This document shows, piece by piece, positions 23,201-36,800 of a stretch of 64,000 nucleotides of DNA. The stretch comes from Progne subis subis (lineage: Eukaryota; Chordata; Aves; Passeriformes; Hirundinidae). How positions within the stretch are numbered: position 1 is the stretch's first letter; each line of letters starts with the position of its first letter. The notes under the pieces were generated by a model. It ran no database searches and had not been told where the DNA came from. It saw only the letters and a list, made by a program, of their open reading frames with translations. The DNA is taken from NCBI GenBank assembly GCA_022316685.1, contig JAKJHU010000109.1, forward strand, positions 1,364,001 to 1,428,000, given 5' to 3'. Made by a program: the position numbers and the translations under genes.

Positions 23201-26200
23201 GCTAAGCTGCTGCTGGCTACAGGGGCTAAAGATTTATTAATGCTATTCAATGTTTTTCAAAATTCTTATGTGCAAAGGAAGATAAAAGCTTTAATTAATA
23301 ACTTTAAAAACACGCCATAATCATGCTCCAGTAATTACCACGTACCCTGGTGATACTGTGCTAACCAAATTCCCTATCCAGTTGTACTGTCAATAATACA
23401 CCATGTGGAGAACAGGATGCCCGTGTCAGTGTTTTCCTCAGTGAGGTGTCCTCACAGCCTCCCAAGCTCTGGGATCAACAATGAGATAGAGTGAAATACA
23501 AGAAAGACAGCTACTCAGAGAGCTCTTTTCAGTTAAAGAATGTACTGTTAGATTTCTGTGTGAAAATGGTGACATTGAAATGGCCCTTTGAGAATGATGT
23601 ATCAAGATTAGTCTCCTAAATGTGTCATGTACCTACACACTTCGAGGCAACTTTTTCTCTCTTTATTTCTCCAAAGTACACTGCCCATTCCCTTCCTGTT
23701 AAAGGTGCTGAAGCATCTGCTACTGCAAACCATGAACTTGTCCTTACTGTTTTCACACAGACAATGCAGTTGTCCTGTCCAGGCATTATTAAAGCCTTGC
23801 TGATACAAGGGCACAGTCTGAGTCAGGCCTTGCTTGCACTGTCACGTTTGCACAAGAGGGACAGCTGCAGAGAAAGTGCCACATTTATGGACTGATCCAT
23901 GCACTGCCACGGTCTCAGGTGTGGAAGGGTTTGATTTTGCATCCCTCTGAAGCCTGCTTTCATGGGCTAAGAGCAATAGAGTAGAATTACACCGGTTTCT
24001 ATCCGGTCCTCTCCTAGGACATCACTGGGGTTTTCCCTGCACCCATAGGCTCCTTTACCCAAGGGAAATTCTTCATGCTGCCACCAAAACTGCGACATGG
24101 ATGCAAAGGGGAATGAAATCAGCTGCAGTAATTTTTGGCACTGAGGCCCAGGGCTGGTGGGCTTCCTTCCAGGGACATCTGGTCATTAACCCTCACAGAA
24201 TAAAGGCTTTTAGGTCCTTTCAGTCAGGACAATGGGCTTTATGCTAGGAAACGCTAACTTCATGGAGCAGAGACTTAATCACACCTTTTGGGACTTTAAA
24301 AGCTGGTAGCTATTGATTGAGGCAAGGGTGATGAAGCGAGGTCACAGCTGCCTTCATCTTTTATATGAGGTCCATGGAGACCACATGTAGTAACGTGCAG
24401 AGTTCCCTATTGATTCAAGTGGCTTGGCAATTTAAAAACCCTGTTTTTATCCTTTCAGTCATTTACCTTACACCAGATGAAGCCAATGGCTGCCCAACCA
24501 AAGTGGATGCACTCAGCTGTAACTGCAGATAAAGCTGAGCACAGCTTAATTTCATGCAAGTGAGAGTTGCATGAGACACACACACACCTCCAACAGATGG
24601 GGCAATGTTTCCCAGACACACTGGGGCCAAAAACCTGGTGGTGTGGCTCTGGAGAAAGGCTTTCCTGTGGGGACAGCAGAGAGGGGAGGCACTGAAGCAA
24701 GGCTGCGTGAATGATTTATTTTCAGTGCTGCCTAAATCTCCCTCCTATCCCTCCAGCTCACCACTGAAATTGAAGAGATGACAACCTCCATGTGGATCAT
24801 TTGAACTCCATGGGGAAGAGGAGTGTGTCTTTCTGTCCCCAGGACTATTGTCCCGGGGCATTTACAAAGGCTGAAGCGTGGGAAGTGTGAACCCTCTTTG
24901 TTCAGCACACAGCACAGTAGAGCTGGGGGCAGTGGAGGGGCTCAGTCCTCCTGTGCACTCCAACAATCCCAATGGTAACAACGGTGGCAAAGGCATGGTC
25001 TCAGCTCTGGGGCTTAAAGCACACATGGACTTCCCAGCAGGGAAGTGGACGTGTCTTTTCACGAATCACTTTGTTGCCTAAATACAATAAAAGGCCATTT
25101 CATTTTCTTAGTCAGTTTTATAAAAAAGTAGTCAAGGATGCCCAGTTTATCGTGCACATGGATGACAAGACAGCAGAATAATGCATTCAAGCTACAAAGA
25201 GTCCCAGAAACAATAGAGGACTTTGCCATGTGTTGTGGAGAAAGCATCTCTGGTGAAGGCTCATGCAAGCTGAATGCCCTCTGGCTATTCTTGCAACACA
25301 ACTCATGAGAAGGCAGTTATTATACCAATAATGTACCAATGCCAATGATGATAATTATTATACCAATATAAGACAAATGATGCCCTTAAAGTCATATATA
25401 AGAAAGGCACTGTTGCTATTTTTATAGTTAGGGATGCAGCTGGCACTCCCCAAATGAACTTTGAAAGAAATCCTTTATGCCTACACCAAGATCTCGGGGT
25501 GCTGAAGTGTGTAGGTGCTTGGTGCTCACATCCTGAGCAGCTTCGAGCAAGGAACCCTCTTGCTGTCAGGTGAGCAGCACTGAACACAGCTTGCAGGACT
25601 GAAACCTCAGCTAGGTGGAGTGAAAAGCTGAGCAAGTCATCCTTAAATGTAAAGACATCCTTGCAACTAATTCGAAGGGATAGAAGTATGTTCCACACAA
25701 ACACCTTCTGTTCGTGGCTGCAGTTCCTGACCATTCACCTTCCTGTCATTCCCTTCATTCCTGAGACTTATTCCTAGACTCAGCCAGAAAGGAATATCTT
25801 GACTCAGTTCAGGCAGGGGCAGAGGAGGAACAAGAGCTGCTTCCTTGACCAAAAGCAAGTTTTGGGCTGCTGAATGGTGCTGGCTCTCTGTATTGCATCC
25901 CTGTTGCTCCTTGAACTCTTCTCACATTTTGTTGCCATGGGTAACCCTCCAAAACCAGCTAGTTCCCTCCATCTTCTGTGCAGTAATGCTAAACTCTGGA
26001 TGGTGCAGAAGCTCAGTTGACTCCACTGGGAACATTTGTCCAAACTACAGAGAGAAAACTTAATTTTAAAAAGCACGTTTACATATATGTGGGTAATATG
26101 GTAGTAAAATCCTTGCAAAGCAACAATGCAGTTTCATAGGAATAAGTTTAAAATTGCTGCCCAGAGTGCAAGTGTAACAGGGTGATTATGTGCCTCCAGG

Positions 26201-26559
26201 ACTGGTTAACTGAGAGGGAGATTCACACCATTCCCAGCTAGTGAGCACCGTGGTGATTGTAGGTTCTCATCATTTCCTTCAGACTGATTTCATCTGTTTA
26301 CAACCAGCTAAATGAATTGTTCTGTTTACCAGCTGGGGGTTACTGGGCTGCCATCAGAGGCTTGTGCTGTGCCCAGGACAAAGAGTGATGGCCCCTGCCG
26401 TCCCCACGGGCTGCCTCTGCCTCCAGTCACCCAGCTGTGACGGCTGCTGCCTGCCAGAGGGACGCCGGCACCGTGGCTCTCTTGAATCAGCTCCAGAAAC
26501 TTAACAGTTAACTCTTGTCTTCCTTAGAGAGAAATGTGTTTTAAACTGTTATCCCAATA

Positions 26560-26850
26560 TCTTCTTCTTCAAGATACCAACTTTTCCTCCTCAATTTTCT
26601 TCTGTATTTACTTTGTATTATTAGATGATGAAATCTGGCTAATGGGCACCCTAATTATTGCAGCATCCAAATGACAGGCTTCAGGCAAAATGGTAATTAC
26701 TTATTCAAAATTATTCATAAAATTAACATATCCTGAATAAATTCAGGCCTAATTTAACAGGCCGCTGCACTTATTACAAGCATTTAGCACATGCAATTGT
26801 TTAAACTTAGTAGAGAGCAACTTACTCTTTCAAAAAATATCTGGGCCAGA
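26560..26850. promoter_or_regulatory. Candidate conserved non-coding element
   Basis: AT-rich non-repetitive block dense in homeodomain-type cores (CTAATTATTG, GGTAATTACT, TTATTCATAAAATTAA) without simple-repeat structure. This texture is typical of vertebrate developmental enhancers. The call rests on motif density only; no alignment was possible. Confidence 0.3.
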
Positions 26851-27618
26851 AGTAGATGTAACCATAATTTGCCCTAACAAGAGCAAATGTCAAACAGTTT
26901 AGGGAGCTATACAGCAACTTGTTCAAATGCATGTAAGTTAAAAAGCCTACAAAGAAGCTCTTCCCAGGCTTTTAATTATGGCAAAGTATCCACACCCTTT
27001 CTGAAATTTTGTTTCTCGGCCAAAATCAAGAAGGAAAAAAAAGTTATAGAAGAAGTTATAAATTCCCTTTCTCTCCTCCTCCTCCCTACTTTGGAACAGA
27101 TTCGGGGCTTTATGCTGAGATCCTTCTAGGGTTCCAAGTATTATATTTGAGATTTTTTAGGCTCTGATATACAAGGCAGAGTCTTCCCCACTGACATACT
27201 AACACTCTAAGTATTAGCTGTGGTGAGAGGGGAAAGAGCTATTTGTGTTCACATGAAAAATCTGGTGTGCCACAGCATCGACCCCCATGGCAAAATCAAA
27301 AAGCCTTGGGGAAATAATGCAATGGTTCATTTCATAGCACCATTCACCCTACCTGCAGGAGTGTCCAGTGCTCCTTCTGTCACTAACTGTGTCACCCATA
27401 CATGGCTCATTGTATTTCAGCCTGCTTTCCCAAGACTGGGGGGAGGTCTTTCTGTCATGCCATCTCTCTATCTTTCAGTCAAGTAGAATTAAATAACTTT
27501 TGAACAAAATGGGTCACTTTCCAATAAATTGAAAGAAAAGCAAGCGAGCACTGTGTTCATCTTTAGCTAGGGCTACTAGAGCTTTGTGAACACCAGGTCC
27601 TGTGACATGATGGCTATT

Positions 27619-27619
<1 letters not shown>

Positions 27620-27667
<48 letters not shown>
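27620..27667 (+). repeat. (CA)24 microsatellite
   Basis: 48 bp of uninterrupted CA dinucleotides, followed by a short imperfect extension to about 27,674. Confidence 0.98.
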
Positions 27668-27674
<7 letters not shown>

Positions 27675-30600
27675 CTCTCTTGCCTCCTTCCCTTTCCTGA
27701 AAGCACAGTTTTGTGTCCATACTGCTCGGGACCCTGACTATGAGGTCAGGAGAAACATTGCAAGGCATCCCCCATCCCAAGTCCTGGAGAATATTCTTAG
27801 ATATTTTTCCAGCTGGATGAAACCCCGGAGGCAAATCAGTGGGTTAACTCGTTACTTAATAGCAAGGAAGAAAGCTCAGTCCCTGAAAATGATCCCTTTA
27901 AACCTCTCTGACCATTCCCATACCTGCCCTGTGGTCTGTTTTGAAGATTTCCTTTGTTGCTGCAATAAAATCAACAACAGCAACATTTCTGTATAACCTG
28001 TACTAATGGAAATCATTACAGATCCTTGCTGTTTATTCTTCCTGTTCATCAGATAGCATTGATATCCAGTTCATTAAAGGAATTATGGAGTAAACCACAC
28101 TTGAAAGAACATGATGCCAGTCATGTCCAGATGCTTCCAATTTACTTCACTAAAACACTTCTGATTAAAACACATTACCAGTGACGTGTCTTAAAAGGAA
28201 CTTGGACTTCAAGCTCCGTAATAGCTGCAATATGTTCTCAGTCTCTAGCCTTGCCACATGCCTAAGCTCAGTGTTAACAACTCCTGCAAAAAGAGTTATT
28301 AGGTGCTTACTTCAGAGACAGGCTTTCTCACTGCATTCATTGCTGATGTCCTGGCACACCCTATGGAGGATCATGCAAATTAATATCATTATTTAGGTGT
28401 TCCAGGCTCACAACGCATCATTATGGCATAGTGTCAGTTCTACATAAACTTCCACAAATGGAACACTTTAAAAATCTCCCAACAGCAGCAAGAGAAATGG
28501 AAAGCAATAGTGTCAGCAATCATCGGCGTCTTAAAAGCAGCAGAATCTCAGCACAGACATGGACTAAATATTAGTGCTCGAAAGATCTTTCTGAGTAACT
28601 TTGATATACAGACTCCCAGGAGTCTCAGGGAAGAGTCTTTGGCACTGAATTCTGGAGGAGAGAGGACCTTTACACTGACCCACTGTAGCTATTCCTATCT
28701 GCAGTTCTGTAAGAACACTGCAACTCCAACTGCACCTTTATCTCCCAGCACCAGCAGCTACTTAGACATGAAAGCTTCAGCCCTTTGAAAACTTTCTGTG
28801 AACTCATCAGACTTATGATGAAATCAGTCCCCCAGCTCCACATGAACATCCTGTGAAGATTAACGTTGAGATGCAGAGCTTTTAAGGAATCTGTAGTTCA
28901 GCCAGTCACCTAGGCTGTCACATCCTTTCTGCTTGAGCAGCTGGTTTGTGCAGGAGAGAGCAGTGTCTGGTAGAAAATGTAGTGTTGTCTGCTGCAGAAA
29001 CCATTTCAAGCCTCACCACCCTCTTCTCTGGTTGTAGTGTATGTAACCCTACAGCAAATTCTAACAGCAAATCTTCCTCAAGCTTGTGGAAGAGTTTAGT
29101 GCCATGTTCCTCTTCGTTCTGAGGACGTGGCCAAAGAACTGCGTGCCTGCCACAGATCATGTCGGCAGAGCACCAGGTTGTTCCAATTCTGACACTGGCA
29201 GTGCTTAGAGAGTATGTATTTTAAAAATGCTCAAAGGCTCTAGACTTCTGCAGCCATGTGGGATTTGGGGCTTCCTGTTAGCAGAAATGTTCTCTTTGCA
29301 CTCAGTGTGCAAGAAGCGATAACCTGAGCTGAAGCAGCACTAGGTCTCCAGAGCATACACCATGCAATGGGACAGCTCTGATCCACACAAAAGGAGCTGG
29401 TGAGACAGATATCTGTGAACTGAACTGTTCAGTACAGTATCAAATTTCTGGCCGAGATTATTTTTCATATTTTGAGTTTCCCACAGTGGATTATTTTGAA
29501 TCCAACTTCATAGTCTGATCTGTTTACTGGTTAGGATGTTTATTTTTCCTGAAGAGAAACAATAGATGTTTTATGAAAGCAGCTTAAGAATAAAGTATGG
29601 AAAATCAAAAGAAAATCTTAAAACGAACTCCTCTTGCCTTAGGGCAGAGAACGTGGCCACTGGATCCTAGTGTAGCATCCATGTGGGCAAGCTTGTTGTG
29701 AAATGTTCCCCCTGTGGCAAGCTGCTGCAGATACCCATCTAACCCTTTTTTGCCTTGCTGCAGCAGCTGTTTGTCAGCTTGGCCCCTGCCATGCTCAGTC
29801 CCAAGCAGCAGGCACAGAGGCTGGCAGTCTTGCCCAGTCACAGCCACCCCCGTTGTGATGCCCTCGGGCTTTGTCCCCGCTGTGCTGCTGCCCTTCCAAA
29901 ACCAGGGACAGCTCCCCGGAAGATGCTGCTTTGTGAGGATGCCTTGCATACAGATACATAACAGCTGGAGAGAGTCACGTTTAGGCATCATACTGAATAC
30001 TCACTTGTACTGTATCCATTCAAAACTGTTCAGACACTGGCAAGACAAAACCTTCAAACTTCAAGGAGGAAGATTTCTCACCTTCTTAGCTGCTTGTATT
30101 CTGCTGCGTCTGTGTGGAGAAATGCTCTCAAACACAGACAGCAGTGTGTAATACACTCACAAGGTAGGCTCCCTCATGCATTCATTTGTACAGTCAGAAA
30201 GTTTCTAAAGTCCTTTGGCCATCGGCACTGGGCACTGCAGAGCTCAGGGGTCTGGCTGGTGGGGCACAGGGATGTGCAGACAGCAGATGGGGGTGCTGCT
30301 CATGCATCCAGAGGTCCATCGGCAGCCATCCAGACAGAGGGGTTTGTCACCAGTTAGCGCTTGGAACCTTAGAGGGTTCCCAGCCCGAGTGCCAAAGTGC
30401 TGCTTAGAACAGCAGCTGAATGAGGGGAAGTTTCTGCTCACCCACTGATAACAACCCTCAGCCAGGCTTTGTCCCTGGCTGATTACCTAAAGCCACAGAG
30501 AGCATCTCTTTGGCTTGAATCTGGAAGACAGTATGTGTGAAATCCCTGGGGCCCTTTTCACACTTCCACATGTTATCAAATAATCAACAAACCGCTGAAG

Positions 30601-33215
30601 TAACCCTTAGGTGCTCCACTGTCCTGGCACTTTTGCCTATAAAACTCCCTCCCTCCTGTGTGCAGAGAGCAGCTGCCTAAAGCTTTCAGGACCCTATTCT
30701 GCTAAGCAACTATTGAATACTCAGACATCATGAGACTTAATTTTGGTGGATGAAAGTTACAGTAAATCTATTCTGTTTCCATCACCCCATCTGGGGGGGG
30801 AGTGTGCGTGAATTCATAACTTTTTACACAAAAAGTGGATAAAACTGTCTCTTTTGGCTGCCATGGCATTATTCAACTTCCATGTTCCCAAAGGAGCTTA
30901 ATCTCAGCAATGAAAAAAAGCAGGAGACAACTGCAAGGCTTTTGGCCAACAAATTCCCTCCAAATCCTTGAGTGCCTAGATTTGAAGGCTTTTAAATCCA
31001 AGAGCACGCACAAAATGCAATTTGGCCTTTGCACTTTCAACAGTGAGCCATAAAACTAACACCCTGGACCAGTTCTAGTCTCTGTTCATAGGAATTTACC
31101 CATGCACCAGTAAGTTTATTATAACTTCACAAAAGTCAATCAAGTGGTGAAGCTTCCACACTGAAATTATTAAAGAAAAGAACTTCTGTCACGCCAGATT
31201 GCAAACGAAGCTAAGGTGAACAGTTTTGAGCCTGAAAGAAAGTTCCCTCTTATTCAAGGTAGCTCATATCTCCAGAGCCTGTTTTTAATCATAGCTCCTA
31301 TAAGCTCATTACATAGCTCATGTTTTACTACTTGGAGAGTAGTTGCCAACTGCATGGAAAGCTGATTTGGTATTTTCCAGTTGATGGGAAAGTTTTCTGA
31401 AGGACATTTGCTTGAGCAGCACAACAGCTTAGCTTGAGCCTTCCTAGAAATGAAACACAGCTTCCCTTAAATGCACTCACTGGCTTTAGGCAATGTGAGG
31501 CTCATGCCAAACCTCGAGGAACCCTCTCAAACTGTGCATTAGGGCTGTTTTAGACACAGGTGGAAAAGGTAATTGCTAAGAGAGGCATATTTTCTTGGAA
31601 TGGCAGAACAGCCCTTGCTACTCATTGGCTTTGTCTCTACTCCTTACCTCTTCAGCTTGTACCAGCGCCCACATCCACCACACGCCTTCTCGGAGGTGGA
31701 GGCAATGCCTTTGTGATGTTGGTGCGTTCCTGGTGCTCTGGGATATGACTTGTGCCAACATGTCCTGCAACACAGTGTTATTGACTGCTCAGCCTTGATG
31801 TGGCAAGATAGTTTTGTCTGCATCCCTGAGCAGCTTTGAGCGAGCTCAAATCTTGGCACTTCTTCGTGAAGTCCCTTTGGCATAGCTGATTGCACAAGCA
31901 GATCCAGATACTCCTGAAGTGGAACTTGTTTATAACAGAACACCCAACTATTTTAATTTGAATCTTAAAAGAAGATAGAAAATAAAGATAGACCCCTGTC
32001 ATGCCCCCTCTTGGTTTTGTTCTTACTGGGGGGTAGCTTCAGCTGTATCCAATCCTCAGTGAAGTGAGGCAGCCCCTGCCTCAGTGTGGGCCAGCATGAA
32101 CTGTATTTAATTGATACCAATAGAACCAAGGTCTTGGAAACAGGATTTGGCTTAAGGTTAGAGTGTGGAAGAAAAGAACCCTCTTTTCAGCTGCAATATG
32201 GTACCTTGAGTGCTGATGGCAGAGAAAGCATGACCTGTCAGAGCAGGGGGGACAGAAAACACTGCATATTTCTCTCCTCTTGCGCTTCTGTAGGCCACAC
32301 TGCAATAAATAGAACAGCTGGCTGATTTCTCCATGGCAGTTTGGCAATCCTATCAAAGGGGATTTCTCTGCATGGCTATGTGAGGGATGAAGAGACAGAT
32401 TAATTTGTCAAGGATGCCCCAAGATGAGTACGTTTTGGCCCTATTTTCCTGTTGTGAGTAGTGAGCAGAATCCAGTGAACAGGGCTTATATTCTGCTAAT
32501 ACTGAACATCTTAAAAATCTTATATTATTGTGTAACACGAAGCAGAAAAATTATTCTTACAAAGAAAAAGGCTGAGCTGGTCAGATAAGATTGGATATTG
32601 CAGTGAAATAAGTAGGGCTCCTTGTCTAAATCTCCAGACACTTCCAAGGCTGAAGAACTGAAGACTATTTGGTTCATTAGTGGAATATCTGTTCATCTTG
32701 AATCTAATACTTGATCGTGCTGTGGCCAGAAATCTGAGCCAGAGTAAATACATTAAATTTGGTGTTTCTTTCATTCTTGAACTACGGCCCTGCTTTGTGA
32801 AACACTTAGTTGCTTAAAGAATGAAAGAATCTACAGAAGTGAGAGCTGGAACTCTCTGCGGGGGGAGTGAAGCCATTGGAAATTCTCTTTGTCACAGGTG
32901 AGAAGACAGGAGAAAAGCAGCATTCCTCAGCTTTATTTTTTTATGGCCAAAACAAGTTAAGTCTATCAGATTCTTCTGGCTCTCTGATCAGGCCTGAGGT
33001 GCCTGGGTGTGATGACAATAACTCTTAGTCATGATCACGATGTTATTTGTCCTGGACACAGCCAGGTTTCCTACTGGGATACTGCGTGTCTCCATGGGGA
33101 GGTTTGGGCATTCTTCAGACAGGCAGCAGGAAAGGGGAAAGATCTCACCTTGTCTTGTCTGGTTCGGCTGAATCACAGTCCCAGCAATCACAGCATACAA
33201 AAATTATTCTTCAAC

Positions 33216-33284
33216 AGGGAGGAAGAGAGGGTGAGAGAGAGAGAGGAGAAAGGAGAGAGGACAGAAAGAAAGAAAGAAAGAAGC
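33216..33284 (+). repeat. Polypurine (GA/GAAA)n tract
   Basis: Nearly pure A/G run that includes four to five AGAA units, broken by T at 33,232 and C at 33,262. It lies about 210 bp beyond the CRABP1 cleavage site on the transcription-downstream side. Confidence 0.9.
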
Positions 33285-33494
33285 AGAGCTCTGGGTTCAA
33301 GAGAGCAGCCTGCAGCCCTGTCAAAGGCTTTGCATCTCCATTCCTTTGTGCTGCCCTAGGAGGTGTTGCCTGACAGCACAGGACCAGTCAAAAGCTGGGA
33401 AGCTCCACACTGACTTCAGCAGAGGGTAAAAAGTGTTTCAGTCCTCACCAAAGCACTGCTGGGTTTTCAATTAAAAACACCCCCAAAACATCTG

Positions 33495-33773
33495 TGAGTT
33501 ATGCCCAATAAGTTTAATAACTGAGGAAAACTATAGCAAGTGACAACTACAAAATACAAAGCGGACATGAAAATTAATGGCATAAAAGTGGGAAGGAATA
33601 GTGTCCAAAATGAAAACTGAAAGCGAAATACACTTAACAGAGGATCTGGGTTCAGATATAACACACACAGTCACATACAACACCGCATTAGTAACAGCAC
33701 ACACAGATATTGGATATACTGGGGGTTTTCACAGTTCTCCACTCCATCCCAGATGACAAGTGAATTGATGTTT
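33495..33773 (-). other. CRABP1: CRABP1 3' UTR
   Basis: Runs from the stop codon to just past an ATTAAA signal. No other strong polyadenylation signal is seen between. The end is approximate. Confidence 0.75.
33513..33518 (-). terminator. CRABP1 polyadenylation signal ATTAAA
   Basis: ATTAAA on the minus strand, 256 nt after the stop codon. It is followed by a G/U-rich stretch (TGTTTTGGGGGTGTTTTTAA), as expected downstream of a cleavage site. Confidence 0.75.
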
Positions 33774-33824
33774 TCACTCTCTTACATAAATTCTTGTGCA
33801 CACAACATCATCAGCACCAAAGGT
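33774..33824 (-). CDS. CRABP1: CRABP1 exon 4 coding part (stop codon)
   Basis: 51 bp: [16 protein letters not shown] and TGA at 33776-33774, acceptor TTCCAG. It carries Arg132 and Tyr134. Too short to appear as an ORF; found by homology and phase. Confidence 0.97.
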   Translation of the reverse strand, partial: TFGADDVVCTRIYVRE

Positions 33825-36800
33825 CTGGAAAAGAAATAAAAATCAATCAGAAGAGATAGAACCATCAAACATGTCACACCATTTCAAAGTGTTATTTTTA
33901 CTAAAGTAACTTGTTCTACAGCAGAAATACTTTTTCTTACGTCTTTTGACACATCAGAGTAAAGAAAGAAGTCATTTTGAAAGAGGAATGCAATGTAAAT
34001 GACCTGCTTTTCAGGGCAGCATAGATTTTGTAATAATAAATGATGCATAAATTCTTTTTTTCTGTAGTTTCTTGGCATGAATTGACAGATAAACATGAGA
34101 AAATAAAGTGAATTTGGAATGTACTGTTGTTATATTCAGAAACAGCTGCTGCACTTTGAACTAGAAATGCTGAGAGTGGAATTCAGATGGTATGTTCGAA
34201 ACGTATTCTTTGATATTTGCAGATATAAATCCAAGCAGGTAAATGAAGTCGGCGGAAGAAAGATGAAGACCAGAAGGATGTACACCTGTAACCATAACGC
34301 TGCTGCAAGGGGCTGGCAGCCCATGCTGGGATACCAAACCCTCTCTTCCAGGCTGGAGTGTTGGCAGTGTCAATGACAGCCGTCCTTCGGAACCCTTAAC
34401 CAGTGAGTTTGTTAACCGTGATAAGGATCTGGAATGCCCTACAGTGATTGTGGGGCTGCCCGAGAAAACCACCTGAATCCCAAAGTGTTTGTAATTTCAG
34501 GTCTGGCAGGCTAAAATTTAAGCAATTAAGCATGAAGAAAACAATAGGGGCAAGAGTGAGGAACTAGAGATTGCAAAAAAACTTTACAATCAGCTATGCT
34601 GACAGAAGGTTTTTGAGCTTAGCACTAATGAGCTGAGGTGGGATGTCTGGCTGTGGTCACTGCCAAAGTCTCACTGAAAAGCATGCAGTAAGAACTACCC
34701 CAGTGCATTATGAAAATTCAGCTGGGCTATTTCTTTTAATGCTTTCTACACCTGTTTTGGCCAATACGTTGCAAAGACTTGGCTTTAAAACTGACTCTGG
34801 CTTATATTTTGTTTGCTTCATTGGGGACATAAGTCTGTTAGTATTTTGGAGATACACACTTTGGTTTTTTGCATATCAATATCATACCAATGCTTAATAC
34901 ATATTTTTAGATTCTATGTGAATACATCTGAAAACGAACATTAAAGGATGTGGATAGTTCTCTACTGTCCACAGCACCAGCTGCAAATACCCTTATTGTG
35001 GCTTCCTTCAACATTTCCAAATTATCCACAAAGGCAAAATTATTTCAGCAGGAATTTTGCCAGAGAGAGGAAGTAAGAGTCAAGACCATCCAGGGCTCGA
35101 GGTTTTCTATGGAGACTGTAAGATCCCTGCAACAGTGACTGTCTTTCACATTCAGGCACTGCTAAGCACAGGGAGGTTTGGGTCTCCTGCTGCTACTTCA
35201 ACACGAATCACAGACAGTAGTAAAACCGTTCCTGTGTAGTGTTTTCCCAGAGCTGGCACAGCCCCAGTCTGATAGCTGGAGCTGCACATCCTGAGATGGG
35301 AGTGGGTGCCACATCAGCCAGTTCTAACGAGAAATGCTGCAGCAGGATGTGCCAAAACTCATGTAACCTTCCTGACAAATTCATGTCTGGTCTGGGATCG
35401 TGGCACACAAAGCAGGAACACGGAGACAAGGGGTCTGCTGTGCAGAGCTGCTCTTCAAACCTCGAGCAGCTTGTTTAGTCTTTTATTTTTATATATTTGT
35501 GGGTCTGGTTGTGGATTGGCTTCTGGGGTTACTACCTTTCACCCTACTGGCCAGACCAGCTGTCAGTTACATTATTTTAAGGCTAGAAGTATGTAATCAA
35601 AGGACAGGGAACGAAAAGAAAAGGTTTGTTTATGTTCCCATACATGAGAAAAGCCAAGACTGCTCTTAATATTGTGCAGAAACTAAAGAAACGGACTCCA
35701 TCTTATGGACAAGTAGAAGGCTTTAAAAATACCTCAAAAAACCCAAGGTGACACTGTTCTTTCAGGCAAGTTAAGAGAGAAACTCCTTCCCCTAAAGCTG
35801 TGCAACAGCAGTTATTCTCAGAAGAGATCAGATCAGTAGTTCTACTGAGAAGGAACACTGCAGGGAAGAGTAGATTGAAATAGATGTGATTCACACTGCA
35901 AGGGAGCCGCTGTAGATCTGAATTTGCAGGTCTGAATTTGTAGGTCTGAAATTGCAGTGTCCAGCTCTAAGACTGTGCTCCTGGGAAGAGCTTGCTCCTA
36001 AGACATCAGTGCAGTCTGACTGGCAGCTTCCTTGGAAGAGTCACAGGAGGAAGTGTGGAAATAAAGATTAAAATTTGTGGAGGAAGAAGAAAGACCTAAG
36101 ACTGTTCTGGTAAAGCTCAGTCCTATGGGTGGGCAGCAGCACCACAAAGTGGCTGCTGTGCTCTCAGAGTCACAGCTCAGCGTGTCTGCAGCACAGGACA
36201 CAGGCTCCTCATTTTGTACTTCCAACATCCAGCTCCAGCTACACTTCTGGGCTTCCAAAAATTCCAGGCAAAGGACTACATTCAATATACTCTAGACAAA
36301 ACTCAAATGCAGAAAACATGGACGTATTCAGGGAACCCAAATTTAAAAAAAATCCGTTGCTACACACAAGAATGCCGCAACACACCCGTCTCACCATCTG
36401 GAAGATCACTATAATCTACACAATAATGTCTTTAAATCTAGATTGCAAAGAGATAGAAATCATGCAAGGCACAATTACAATTATTCTGGAGTACCATGTA
36501 ACCACTGGGTACCTCTCAAACAACCGAGACATCCTTTACTTGAAGACCCAGCTTAGGTTATGTGGCCTCTGACCTGTTTCAGGAATAAGCTGCATGTTTT
36601 GGCACTTAGATTTCATACCTTATACACATTCAGATGATTAACGATGCAATTAAAGCACATAAATAAAAGGCTTTATCGTCACGGTCATGTACAGGTTTAA
36701 ATGTGGACTTATACAAAAGGTGTATTTCTATCTTATTGTGACTTACTCACATTTGTTGATAAAACTCCACTCAGTGTTACTAAAGAAAGCAAGGAGGAAG

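Larger units (their letters stand above)
13651..33494. other. IREB2-CRABP1 intergenic region
   Basis: About 20 kb with no ORF above 173 aa and none resembling a known protein. It holds a small tandem duplication at 15,619, an LTR-like GC-rich block near 16.5-16.95 kb, a purine tract at 20.2 kb, an AT-rich possible enhancer at 26.6 kb, a long CA repeat at 27.6 kb and a purine tract at 33.2 kb. I see no tRNA or rRNA gene. Unannotated lncRNA exons cannot be excluded by eye. Confidence 0.75.

Noticed and set aside
25303..25734. 143-codon minus-strand ORF
   Set aside because: No family resemblance, no coding-like composition, no splice or promoter context; chance ORFs of this size occur in 64 kb.
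27586..27996. 136-codon ORF with a His-Thr run
   Set aside because: The run is the CA microsatellite; the rest resembles no known protein.
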